Part shown: positions 22,601 to 29,534 of the stretch, in pieces
Layout of the letters: each line of letters opens with the position of its first letter
Numbering within the stretch: position 1 is the first letter of the stretch
From: a virus
Length of the DNA stretch: 29,534 nucleotides
IMG/VR virus record: IMGVR_UViG_3300027836_000030
Coordinates: 1 to 29,534 of that record
Reading direction: 5' to 3' (one strand)
Position numbers and translations under genes: made by a program
The notes under the pieces: generated by a model
What the model was told of the DNA's origin: nothing
What the model saw: only the letters and a program-made list of their open reading frames with translations
Database searches by the model: none

Positions 22601-25600
22601 AGGGCAAGGAAGTTGATCGCGATGTCGATAGCGTCAAGGGCGGCGAAGTTGCCATCCTGATCTCAGAAGGCCGCGAGAAGACCGAGGCCGAAGAGACCAA
22701 GGAAGCCGAGGACGAAGTCACCACGGCTGGCATGAGCTTCACAAAGGCGGAGCCGAAGAAGCCCGTCAAGAAGCAGGCCAAGGCCGAACGGAAATCTGAC
22801 GAGGTGGACACCCCGGCCGAGTACGGCTTGAAGGAGAGGTACCAGCTCCCCAAGGGCAAACAGGCTTCCCTGGGTCTTGAGCGCTTCCAGCGCGACGACG
22901 AAACGCCGCAGATGAAGACTTTGCGCGGTCGCCTCGAAGGCATCGTGCGCAGCGCCACCCAGATCAAGTTTTTCGAAGACACCATCCTGATGCTGCAAAA
23001 GCAGATCACCGATGTCGAGTCCAAGATGAGGGCGCTGGACACCCTGACCGTGACCGAGGGTGGCAAGACCACGACTTTCCGCGCTCGCAACGAGGAGGAC
23101 GAGAACCCTGGCCTGTGGGCGACCAACGACATGAACGCCTACGACCGTTTCATCGACGGTCAGTTGCCCAACAAGCCCACCACTAAGATGGCTCTGATGG
23201 ATCAGCGCCGCATGCTGGTCGAGGAGCTCGGGCGTGTGCGCGACAAGTCCACCGCCAGCCGTGCCCGTCTGTACATGCGCTCCATGTCTCGCATGATGGA
23301 TCAGATGATGACCGTCACGCAGAACGCCATGTCTGCCGGTATGCCAGCGGAACAGGCTCGCGCTGTGTTCGGCAAGTTCTACCAGGCCATCTCCTTCCGC
23401 GACACCAAGCCCGCTCCCGAAGCCGACACCGTCGAAGCCGACCAGGACCAAGACGCTCAGGTCGATGCGTTCGAGGGCGCCAAGGCGGCTATGGGCATCG
23501 TCTCCGACTTCCGCAACAAGCAGATCACTCAGCGCCAGCTCGACGATCTGATCGACCGCGGTGTTCGTGATGGCGACTTCACCTACATGGATGTGGGTGA
23601 CGCCTTCCGCGCTTTCAACATGAGCGTTCCTCGCGGCGTCATGGACACGAGCAGCCAGTTGTCGGTGCGCAAGCGCCTCAAAGACTTCATGGCCGAGAAC
23701 GGCAACACCACCGCTTCCCGCATGGAGTGGATGGTGAACATGGAGAAGGTGGTCAAGTCCAACCCCGGTTCCCTTGGCACTAAGTTCACCGCCGAAGAGG
23801 TGGCGTACTACAACATGTGGAAGCAGGACCGCGAAGCGCTGCGCAGCCGCCGCAAGGTGACTGATGACATGCGAGAAGGTCGCACTGCCGATGAGGCGTT
23901 CCCCAACCTGCTGTTCAACCGTTTCCGCTTGAGCCAGGTGCGCAACCCAGACTCGATCAACGAGGCCGAGTCCACCCGCACAGCAGTTCGAGCCATCGCC
24001 GGTGGCGATCCTGACACCGTTTACTTCGAGGACATTGCCTACGCACTGCGCCGCCGCCCCGACCTTGAGGCAGACATCTTCGAGTCGATGACTGCTGACG
24101 AAGGTCGCCAGTTCAAAGAGTGGGTTGCCCGCAAGAAAGCCGCCATTGAGCAAGAGTCGATGATGCTCGCCAAGGTCGAGGCCTTCACCACCCTGCGCAA
24201 CTTGGGTCACGCTGACGCCATCCTGCTGGATTCTAAGCCTGTTCGAGATGAGGTGGTTCAGGAGACGACAGCCGCCGAGGTTGTGTCTCCCCAGACCCTT
24301 ATGGACGAGGCTGTCATTGCCATTGAGAGCTTTGCTGCGGCGAACGGCATCCGGGTCTTTGACATCAAGAGCGTAGAGGGCCGCTCCAGAAGCGGTGATC
24401 GTGGCTTCTCGAACTACACCTTCACCCTCAAAGATGGCCGCAAGCTGCAAGGCGAAAACCTTGACCTGTTCCCAGGAATCAGTGAGGTGAGCAAGGCTTC
24501 TGACTACGGCATCGCCATCCCAGAGGTGATGAACGCCGCCCTGAAAAACGATGTGGCCAAGGTCTTTGACCTGGTTGCTCGTGGCGATAAGCGAGCCAAG
24601 CCCCGCACGACTACACGAGATGTGCCAGCCGCTCCCGCAGGAGGCCGTCCAAACACCACCCCAAGTGAGCGTGAGCGCATCTATACCAGCCTGGTCAATG
24701 CCGAGCTGAGCGAGCTGCCTGCGGTGATGGACGCCATCGCCCGACTGAACTCCGTTCTGGTGGGTCGCGTCGATCCCGAGACGGGTGAGATCCTGACCGA
24801 CGAGCAGGCCGAGCAGTACGCCGCTGACTTCGTAGACTCGCTGGCCCAGCGGGCAATGATGGGCTCCGTGGTTTCGGCCACTGGTGCTGAGATGTCGCAG
24901 TTCGGCGCAAGCACTGGCTTCGGCGCTGATGCTCCTGCCGGTCTCAAGCGTGGCGAGTTCGGCTTCGGCGAAACCGTCGAGGATGCCGGTGATGCTATGC
25001 GAGCCAGCGGTCCCCAGAGCACGACCGACCTGACCGCAGAGGAGCAGCTCCAGGACGAGATGATCTCCGAGGCTGACCTCATGGAAGCTGGCCGCGAGAT
25101 GAGCGAAGCCGGTACCGAAGAGGACGCCGAGGGTGAGTCCGCCACCGCCGCAGAGCAAGAGACCGCCACCGAGAAAGAGGCTGGCACTCGCAGGGCCGCA
25201 GTCCCTGGCTCCTTGGTCGCCAAACAGGAGTACCGCTTCCGCCGTGCCCCGTTCTCCGGAGAGCTCACCAACTCTATCGTCGCCGAGCACGTTCTCAAGA
25301 TCGTCTCGAAGTGGACTGGTGCGCCACGCATCAACGTGGTCCCCAACGTGCAGATGCTGCCCGAGGGTATCCGTGAGCAGGTCATGTCCAAGCTGTCGAA
25401 GGACTCTGGCGCTGCCGGTCTGTTCGTCAACGGCGAGGTCTACATCTTCTCCGACCACATCAGCAGCCTGTCCGACGCTGAGTTCACCCTGTTCCACGAG
25501 ACCTACGGCCACTACGGCATGCGGGCTTTCCTGGGTGCGAAGTTCGACTCGTTTCTCGAGCTGGCCTACAACACCAACACCCGCATCCGTGCGGAGGCTG

Positions 25601-28600
25601 ACGCGCTGATGGCCAGCAAGCCGATCGGCAAGCTCGAAGCCATCGACGAAGTGCTCTCGGACATGGCTGGTGCCAATGAGCCGATGGGCCTGGTCAAGCA
25701 GTGGCTGGGCAAGGTCATCGCTGGCCTGCGCCAAATCGGCATGAACCGCGTTGCTGGCTGGATGTCTGCCAAGACCGACGCCGAGATCGGCTATACCCTG
25801 ATGATGGCCCGCAAGGCTGTGCAAGAGGGTGCGCCTACCATCTTCAACGGCGCTCCTGATGAGGTTCGCTTGGCCGAGGCCCGTCTGCCCTACGAGATGT
25901 TCTCCTCTCGTGACGGCAACACCACGGCGTACACCCGCTACAACCCGATCACCCAGACCTACGCGGTATTCACTGCCACCGGCAATGACATCCGCAAGGG
26001 CTGGAACACCACGATCGTCACCGAGTTCGAAGATGCCATCGCGCTCATGCGCAAGAGCGGCAAGGTCGATCGTCGTCTGCGCAGCGGCCTGTACATCGAC
26101 AACAAGATCCCCTCGGACCTCCAGAAGATCCCTGAGTTCCGCATCGCCACGGACGACCTGTCCTTGACGACCGCCGAGGGCTTGAAGAACTACGGCCGAC
26201 TGATCAAGCGCAACGCGATCATCTTCTTCCAGAACGAGTACAAGGCCGTCCACGAGGTCGCCTCGTACCTGCGTTCCAAGGGTCGCATGTCTGACGCCTT
26301 CGACCCGACCCGTGACCTCGAAGGTCTGCATGAGCGCAAGACTGCGGTGAAGCTGGAGAACTTGAACCGCCGCTTCGTGAAGCCCCTGCTCGAGCTCGCG
26401 GGCGAGGCTGGCAAGCTTGGTGCCAACTCCGACACCGTCAACAAGTACCTGGTCGCCAAACACGCCGAGGAGCGCAACAATCACATCGCCAAGATCAATA
26501 AGGGCATGCCTGACGGCGGCTCTGGCATGAGGACCAAGGAGGCCAAAGACTTCCTCAAGTCCATCCAGAACGAGAAGTTCATGCCTAAGCTCGAAGAGAT
26601 CTCGGCACTGCTCAAGCAGTTGTCTGATCAGAAGCTGGCGATGATGAAAGAGGCTGGCCTCATCAGCCACGATGAGTACATGGCTCGCGCCCAGTACAAG
26701 AACTACGTGAACCTGTCCGGCGTGAAGGAAGGCCTAGACGCATTCGATGACCTGGCCGTCCTGGCTGGCAGCAGCAAGTTCTCCACCCGCAAGGACAAGC
26801 GAGCTCTCGGTCGTGGCGATATGGCCACCGACGTGTTGGCCCGCACCATCCAGTCGGCCGAGGCTGCTGTGCTCAACTCCAGCAAGAACCGCGTCAAGCA
26901 GAAGATCCTGGCCATGTTCGAGGTCAACTACGACCCCGACTTCGTTTCCATCAACAAGCAGGCGTACAAGCGTGTGCTCGATGAGAACGGCGAGGTCACC
27001 GAGAAGATGGATGAGACCTACATCCGCAACAAGAACGTGATGGTCGTCCATGTGAACGGTCGCCCGGTCACGATTGAGTTCAAGAAGACGGGCAAGGGCA
27101 CGTTTGCCGATGCCATCCACGGCGCGATCTACCCATCCGAGGCTGATTCCACCGTGGCTCGGGCGCTGGGCCGCTACAACCGCATCGTCGGTCAGATGCT
27201 CACCACCTGGAACCCAGTGTGGGTGCTGGTCAACTTCGTGCGTGACGCCCAGACCCTGTACTACAACTCGGTGGCCGACAAGCGCGTGACCAAACAGATG
27301 GCCAAGGAGATGGTCAAGACCATCCCCGCCGCCATGAAGGCCACGTTCCACTACGCCACTGATGGCCGTCGCGGCAACAGCGCAGACCCAGACATGATCC
27401 GCGCCTTCCGCGAGATGCGTGAGGCCGGTGGTGCCACCAGCTTCCTGAACCTTCAAGGTCTGGAGAAGCAGGTCAGCGCCATCGAGGACATGATCAATCC
27501 TCAGAAGAAGAGCGACATCGTGAAGGTTGGTCAGTTCCTAGCCGACAAGCTCGAGGAGTTCAACATCCCAATCGAACTGGCCCCACGTCTCGCCGCCTAC
27601 AAGGTGATGCGCGACAACGGCTACTCGAGGGACGAGGCCGCTCAGTACGCTGGCGAGATCACGGTGAACTTCAACATGCGCGGCTCCTCCAAGTTCATGC
27701 GCAACATGTACTTGTTCTTCAACCCCGCTGTGCAGGGCTCGGCCAAGCTGGTCAAGCTCGCATCCGAGAACCCCAAGACGTTCAGCAAGATCGCAATGGG
27801 CATGGCTGCTGTGGGCTTCATCTCCAGCGTGATCGGTCGCGCAATGGGTGGCGAGGACGAGGACGGCATCGACAAGATCGACAAGGTGCCCGTGTTCAAG
27901 CGAGCCACTACGCTGATCCTGTCGCCTGACGTGCCTGGTGCTGCCATCCCTGTGCCCTATGGCTGGAACGCCTTCTTCGCCGCTGGCGTGTTCATGGCCG
28001 ACACCTTGTGGGCTGGCGCTCAACCAGCTGCAACGAGCGCCAAGCGTATCGCTCAGTCTGCTTTCGAGGGCTTCTCGCCCATCGGTAGCGCTGGCCTGTC
28101 GTCCAACTCCAACCTGGGCACGGTCTTCAAAGGCCTGTCGCCCACGGCTGCTCTGCCGCTGCTGGAGATCATGCTCAACGAGAACCGCTTCGGCGCTCCA
28201 ATCGTCAAAGAGGCTGGCCTCTTCGGTGGTGGCAAGCGACCCAACGCGGAGATGGCATTCGACTCGGCGTCCCCGATCTCGGCTGGCATCTTCAAGGGCT
28301 TGAACCGTGCAACCGGTGGCGACTACGTCAACCCTGGCGCGATCGACGTGAACCCCGGCATCGTGGATCACTTGATCAGCTCGTACATCCCAGGCCTGGT
28401 TTCCGAGAGCTACAAGTTCGCTTCGTGGGCTACCAAGAGCGCACTGGGCTACGACACCAAGTCGGCGTCCATCCCGTTGGTTGACCGCCTCACGGCCAAG
28501 GTTCCCGAGAGCTACGACTTCGGCATGTACCGCCGCGCCAAGGAGTACGTGGCCACCAAGTACGATGACTTCAAGCTCAACCCCGAGCGCCGCGACAAGA

Positions 28601-28842
28601 TCCTTGCCGATTTCCCAGGTCTGGGCGGTGCCAAGGGTGTGCTCGACACGACCGACAGCCGCATCCAGGACCTGCGCGAGTACCGCAAGAACGTGGAGCG
28701 CGACGAGTCGATGTCTCGCGAGGACAAGGTGAAGATGATCAACGAGGCTCGTGCGCGGGAGAAGGAGATCGTCACCCGTGCCGTGCGCACCCTGCTCGAG
28801 AACAGCCCCGCGCTGAAGCCGGTCCTGATTGAAAGCGAGTGA
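19684..28842 (+). CDS. Giant polyvalent internal virion protein with HExxGH and LPD38-like regions
   Basis: This 3052-residue protein (about 330 kDa) occupies the place of T7 gp16 but is more than twice its size. A Gly/Ala-rich hydrophobic segment at about 193-232 could insert in membrane. A Pro/Ala linker lies at about 640-680, and an acidic/basic linker at about 990-1050. His1938, Glu1939 and His1943 form HETYGH, with EAIDEVLSD near 1985-1993 as a possible third metal ligand; this is a zincin-like motif with non-standard spacing. From about 2490 an LPD38-like region (MLTTWNPVWVLVNFVRDAQT, MYLFFNPAVQG) is followed by hydrophobic segments near 2700-2720 and 2760-2780. Such polyvalent proteins are thought to be ejected with the DNA to protect it or act on host defences. 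No lytic transglycosylase motif was found. TAAGGAAA precedes the ATG. Confidence 0.75.
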   Translation: MATPLINLSDDSIFGNSQGDSAPRRGLSTSSQRVNLNDDAMFKTAEEARSTDVQSGKYVSIFDQEAKIEPPKRGIGRMIDDTITSVVGTNKANPEDIRPDGLARVRQEAAQTEQQVGQRRVELGTDDPDRGYAMQTFDSAAAGMANIVGVTMEYAGRQFGIKKMEELGQKAQVDGAALTPKEQDTIQKVFGGVGSALPIVAGGMLAGGGLLAAGAGTGVALAGASAVGAALEAPSIAQEAYEGALKETGNDARAETQGYKAAALNLPISFIMNRIGIFGGGGGRAKQTGKAILAEGTEEGTQKALTNYLGYQPTGEGVSEDAVIGGLTGGVLKQITFRPDAPESKPSQKPAGEETGNLTSEDTSGSPSEPVGDLPEGVQTLGFKEVYQTLKTKPAVAAVLYQEATTPEQKELVKRAVDRAEIQNEFQEALGDANLLNDTRQEMQAFPEFTDSLAFSLTSFVNDMPPANIFKAERRRAPSEQEVNSAFDAAWEDSNYVASLEAEAETIAAEREERQGRRPGFQANTQPNNEMEALVSNAESGFTRPNTTEGMTQTEATEASLPESLRGARVNDGNRVLLEAYFEESLGTILPRNPSKTRTRALAKLQKQMEMVGFPPEQIQVAINTGSFDNASALADVLSPPTQAVSAPVEAPAERVVAPSTPAPATAPSSPAPAAVESFAPNAGTAGSSVQFSEGDGANLFTPEAVMTSGDMTVSRTGASTSVTFANPIKTGDISISGVSVNQERTRFNATSPRSGSVVVLVDDNFLEVDAVEAGKFARISKADGPKPNSAEERAIRRAIGDAAVDAFFSTPKANVQAAVSDVMLGRDISPEVERISQAFGDRFMASPDAGTPDQVAAQTQEQAPEAAEPRVNPEIQRAKDDVFDAAAELADVFADVISVRKNITGQQYTAKDLPPAIAKVMTRLADLGYVKFKDMVRELMKRMRASKDWAPLADQVTPFMLRQAYKKLPKFEGKEVDRDVDSVKGGEVAILISEGREKTEAEETKEAEDEVTTAGMSFTKAEPKKPVKKQAKAERKSDEVDTPAEYGLKERYQLPKGKQASLGLERFQRDDETPQMKTLRGRLEGIVRSATQIKFFEDTILMLQKQITDVESKMRALDTLTVTEGGKTTTFRARNEEDENPGLWATNDMNAYDRFIDGQLPNKPTTKMALMDQRRMLVEELGRVRDKSTASRARLYMRSMSRMMDQMMTVTQNAMSAGMPAEQARAVFGKFYQAISFRDTKPAPEADTVEADQDQDAQVDAFEGAKAAMGIVSDFRNKQITQRQLDDLIDRGVRDGDFTYMDVGDAFRAFNMSVPRGVMDTSSQLSVRKRLKDFMAENGNTTASRMEWMVNMEKVVKSNPGSLGTKFTAEEVAYYNMWKQDREALRSRRKVTDDMREGRTADEAFPNLLFNRFRLSQVRNPDSINEAESTRTAVRAIAGGDPDTVYFEDIAYALRRRPDLEADIFESMTADEGRQFKEWVARKKAAIEQESMMLAKVEAFTTLRNLGHADAILLDSKPVRDEVVQETTAAEVVSPQTLMDEAVIAIESFAAANGIRVFDIKSVEGRSRSGDRGFSNYTFTLKDGRKLQGENLDLFPGISEVSKASDYGIAIPEVMNAALKNDVAKVFDLVARGDKRAKPRTTTRDVPAAPAGGRPNTTPSERERIYTSLVNAELSELPAVMDAIARLNSVLVGRVDPETGEILTDEQAEQYAADFVDSLAQRAMMGSVVSATGAEMSQFGASTGFGADAPAGLKRGEFGFGETVEDAGDAMRASGPQSTTDLTAEEQLQDEMISEADLMEAGREMSEAGTEEDAEGESATAAEQETATEKEAGTRRAAVPGSLVAKQEYRFRRAPFSGELTNSIVAEHVLKIVSKWTGAPRINVVPNVQMLPEGIREQVMSKLSKDSGAAGLFVNGEVYIFSDHISSLSDAEFTLFHETYGHYGMRAFLGAKFDSFLELAYNTNTRIRAEADALMASKPIGKLEAIDEVLSDMAGANEPMGLVKQWLGKVIAGLRQIGMNRVAGWMSAKTDAEIGYTLMMARKAVQEGAPTIFNGAPDEVRLAEARLPYEMFSSRDGNTTAYTRYNPITQTYAVFTATGNDIRKGWNTTIVTEFEDAIALMRKSGKVDRRLRSGLYIDNKIPSDLQKIPEFRIATDDLSLTTAEGLKNYGRLIKRNAIIFFQNEYKAVHEVASYLRSKGRMSDAFDPTRDLEGLHERKTAVKLENLNRRFVKPLLELAGEAGKLGANSDTVNKYLVAKHAEERNNHIAKINKGMPDGGSGMRTKEAKDFLKSIQNEKFMPKLEEISALLKQLSDQKLAMMKEAGLISHDEYMARAQYKNYVNLSGVKEGLDAFDDLAVLAGSSKFSTRKDKRALGRGDMATDVLARTIQSAEAAVLNSSKNRVKQKILAMFEVNYDPDFVSINKQAYKRVLDENGEVTEKMDETYIRNKNVMVVHVNGRPVTIEFKKTGKGTFADAIHGAIYPSEADSTVARALGRYNRIVGQMLTTWNPVWVLVNFVRDAQTLYYNSVADKRVTKQMAKEMVKTIPAAMKATFHYATDGRRGNSADPDMIRAFREMREAGGATSFLNLQGLEKQVSAIEDMINPQKKSDIVKVGQFLADKLEEFNIPIELAPRLAAYKVMRDNGYSRDEAAQYAGEITVNFNMRGSSKFMRNMYLFFNPAVQGSAKLVKLASENPKTFSKIAMGMAAVGFISSVIGRAMGGEDEDGIDKIDKVPVFKRATTLILSPDVPGAAIPVPYGWNAFFAAGVFMADTLWAGAQPAATSAKRIAQSAFEGFSPIGSAGLSSNSNLGTVFKGLSPTAALPLLEIMLNENRFGAPIVKEAGLFGGGKRPNAEMAFDSASPISAGIFKGLNRATGGDYVNPGAIDVNPGIVDHLISSYIPGLVSESYKFASWATKSALGYDTKSASIPLVDRLTAKVPESYDFGMYRRAKEYVATKYDDFKLNPERRDKILADFPGLGGAKGVLDTTDSRIQDLREYRKNVERDESMSREDKVKMINEARAREKEIVTRAVRTLLENSPALKPVLIESE

Positions 28843-28844
28843 CC

Positions 28845-29027
28845 ATGACCAAGACAAAGTCCAAGGTGAACGAGGCGGGGAACTACACCAAGCCCAGCAT
28901 GCGCAAGTCCCTGTTCGAGAAGATCAAGGCCGGTGGCAAAGGTGGTGACCCAGGCGAGTGGTCTGCCCGCAAGGCGCAGATGCTGGCCAAAGAGTACAAA
29001 GCGAAAGGTGGAGGTTACAAATCATGA
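28845..29027 (+). CDS. Small basic protein, DUF6321-like
   Basis: This 60-residue protein contains KVNEAGNYTKPSMRKSLFEK and then GEWSARKAQMLAKEYKAKGG. The pattern belongs to a small phage protein family (DUF6321-type) of unknown function. It is very basic and probably binds nucleic acid or acidic protein. The ATG at 28845 is preferred. A GTG at 28839 overlapping the giant gene by four bases is also possible and would add two residues. It is followed by two more small basic genes. Confidence 0.7.
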   Translation: MTKTKSKVNEAGNYTKPSMRKSLFEKIKAGGKGGDPGEWSARKAQMLAKEYKAKGGGYKS

Positions 29028-29170
29028 GCAAGAACGCAAAGCACTACCTGCCCAACGGCAAAGAGTATGTCGGGCCAACCCACAAGATGGGAGCTGAACT
29101 GCACACGGGAGCGAAGCACTCGGCCAAGAGCCAGAAGCTCACCCAAACGCCACCGAAGGGCAAGAAGTGA
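29024..29170 (+). CDS. Small His/Lys-rich phage protein
   Basis: This 48-residue protein starts at the ATG at 29024, which overlaps the previous stop by four bases (ATGA). It contains KHYLPNGKEYVGPTHKMGAE and LHTGAKHSAKSQKLTQ. Small proteins with a KHYLP start and a GPTHKMG and HTGAKH pair are common in environmental phages, always of unknown function. It has four His residues and many Lys residues. It may bind metal or nucleic acid; this is inference. Confidence 0.7.
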   Translation: MSKNAKHYLPNGKEYVGPTHKMGAELHTGAKHSAKSQKLTQTPPKGKK

Positions 29171-29400
29171 AAGAGTCACAGAAGTCACTCAAGCGCTGGA
29201 CCGATCAGAAGTGGCGCACCAGCGATGGCTCGCCCTCTGAGGGCAAGAAGCGATACCTGCCTGACGCCGCGTGGAAGTCGCTGTCCCCAGCGGAGAAGGC
29301 TGCAACCAACAAGGCCAAGGCCGAAGGCAACAAGGCTGGCAAGCAGTTCGTGGCTCAGCCCAAGACCATCGCCAAGAAAGTCGCCAAGCACCGCAAGTGA
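29167..29400 (+). CDS. Small basic protein, DUF5872-like
   Basis: This 77-residue protein uses a GTG start at 29167 that overlaps the previous stop by four bases (GTGA). It has the pattern LKRWTDQKWRTSDGSPSEGK, RYLPDAAWKSLSPAEKAATN and a basic tail (QPKTIAKKVAKHRK). This matches a family seen in phages and large DNA viruses (DUF5872-type). Nearly a third of the residues are Lys or Arg. The role is unknown; binding to DNA or involvement in packaging is only a guess. It is the last gene of the window and of this operon. Confidence 0.72.
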   Translation: MKESQKSLKRWTDQKWRTSDGSPSEGKKRYLPDAAWKSLSPAEKAATNKAKAEGNKAGKQFVAQPKTIAKKVAKHRK

Positions 29401-29419
29401 CTGTGTAAGAAACGTGTCA

Positions 29420-29502
29420 GGCGGGTACGTTGCCGTGCATTGGTCGAGAGCGGCCCTCGAACGGCAAGTGGTTGATTAACCAGCACAAAGCAACGTACCG
29501 CC
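29420..29502 (+). other. Structured non-coding element at the operon end
   Basis: A 13-bp inverted repeat with one bulged G pairs 29420-29433 with 29490-29502. Between the arms lie a GTGC/GCAC pair (29435-29438 with 29483-29486), a hairpin TCGAG/CTCGA (29444-29448 with 29456-29460) and a hairpin TGGTT/AACCA (29469-29473 with 29478-29482). Together they would give a two-hairpin junction closed by a long stem. A competing helix is possible between TGCCGT (29431-29436) and ACGGCA (29461-29466). No T-run follows, so it is not a standard terminator. The rest of 29401-29534 holds no gene or clear promoter. It may be a regulatory RNA structure, an RNA-processing site or a DNA signal. Confidence 0.5.
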
Positions 29503-29534
29503 TTCCACTACTTCACCGCCTCATCAGACTCTCT

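Noticed and set aside
25495-25512. Canonical HExxH zinc protease motif
   Set aside because: The residues are HETYGH, with the second His one position later than in HExxH. It is reported as a zincin-like variant, not as a proven protease.
22663-26670. Uninterrupted 1335-codon frame on the minus strand inside the giant gene
   Set aside because: It mirrors the strongly biased codons of the + strand gene, which exclude stop codons in the opposite frame. The translation is His/Leu/Val/Gly-rich with no recognisable domain, and the + strand frame has clear protein families.
19684-28842. Tape measure protein
   Set aside because: Length alone could suggest one, but there is no long repeating coiled-coil pattern and no tail tube or sheath genes. 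The neighbours are ejection-type proteins and the C-terminus is LPD38-like.
27538-28857. 439-codon minus-strand frame opposite the end of the giant gene
   Set aside because: Same codon-mirror effect; no SD and no domain, and the LPD38-like region is clear on the + strand.
29420-29502. tRNA gene
   Set aside because: The cloverleaf-like outline lacks a T-arm sequence, a 7-bp acceptor with correct junctions and a credible anticodon arm; the closing stem is 13 bp.

Overview
This window is the late structural and lysis region of a tailed bacteriophage with podovirus-like (T7/P22-type) virion architecture. Every convincing gene is on the + strand. Genes are packed with 1- or 4-base start/stop overlaps or short gaps that carry Shine-Dalgarno sequences. 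The podovirus reading rests on three things: a scaffold/capsid pair, a nozzle-type tail protein, and a T7-like run of internal-virion-type genes ending in a 3052-residue protein. No tail sheath, tape measure or contractile baseplate gene is seen. The host is Gram-negative, because the phage encodes a nested Rz/Rz1 spanin pair and a second lipoprotein. The GC-leaning codon use with frequent TTG leucine would fit a betaproteobacterium, but that is a guess.

Layout. Positions 1-2322 hold the end of a small gene, the scaffold, the major capsid protein and a strong intrinsic terminator. This arrangement recalls T7, where the Tphi terminator follows capsid gene 10. Positions 2323-4268 hold head-to-tail connector-type proteins and a BppU-N-like protein. 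Positions 4268-11699 are a long tail-fibre and receptor-binding locus built from many small separate genes: an 18-residue tandem-repeat protein, two collar-domain paralogues, a glycine-rich fibre protein, a jelly-roll-like fibre, a fibre with a self-cleaving S74 chaperone domain, and an inserted HNH endonuclease. Positions 11696-14350 are a membrane and lysis cassette: a lipoprotein, an XhlA-like holin candidate, a coiled-coil membrane protein, an EF-hand membrane protein, Rz with Rz1 nested inside it, and a GH19 endolysin. Positions 14368-16897 carry the nozzle-like protein and two small proteins. Positions 16934-28842 carry a GNAT-like protein, two putative ejection proteins and the giant protein. 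Positions 28845-29400 carry three small basic proteins. The last 134 bases contain no gene but do contain a long imperfect inverted repeat with two hairpins inside it.

How the parts work together. The scaffold and capsid proteins build the procapsid. The connector and nozzle proteins form the short tail, and the fibre locus supplies host recognition. The internal-virion proteins are probably ejected with the DNA to cross the envelope, and the cassette in the middle lyses the cell. The parts that look least described are the giant protein (HExxGH motif plus LPD38-like C-terminal region and two segments of atypical codon use), the EF-hand membrane protein inside the lysis cassette, the exact 18-residue repeat protein, and the structured non-coding end. 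All family names come from recognising sequence by eye; no database search was run.
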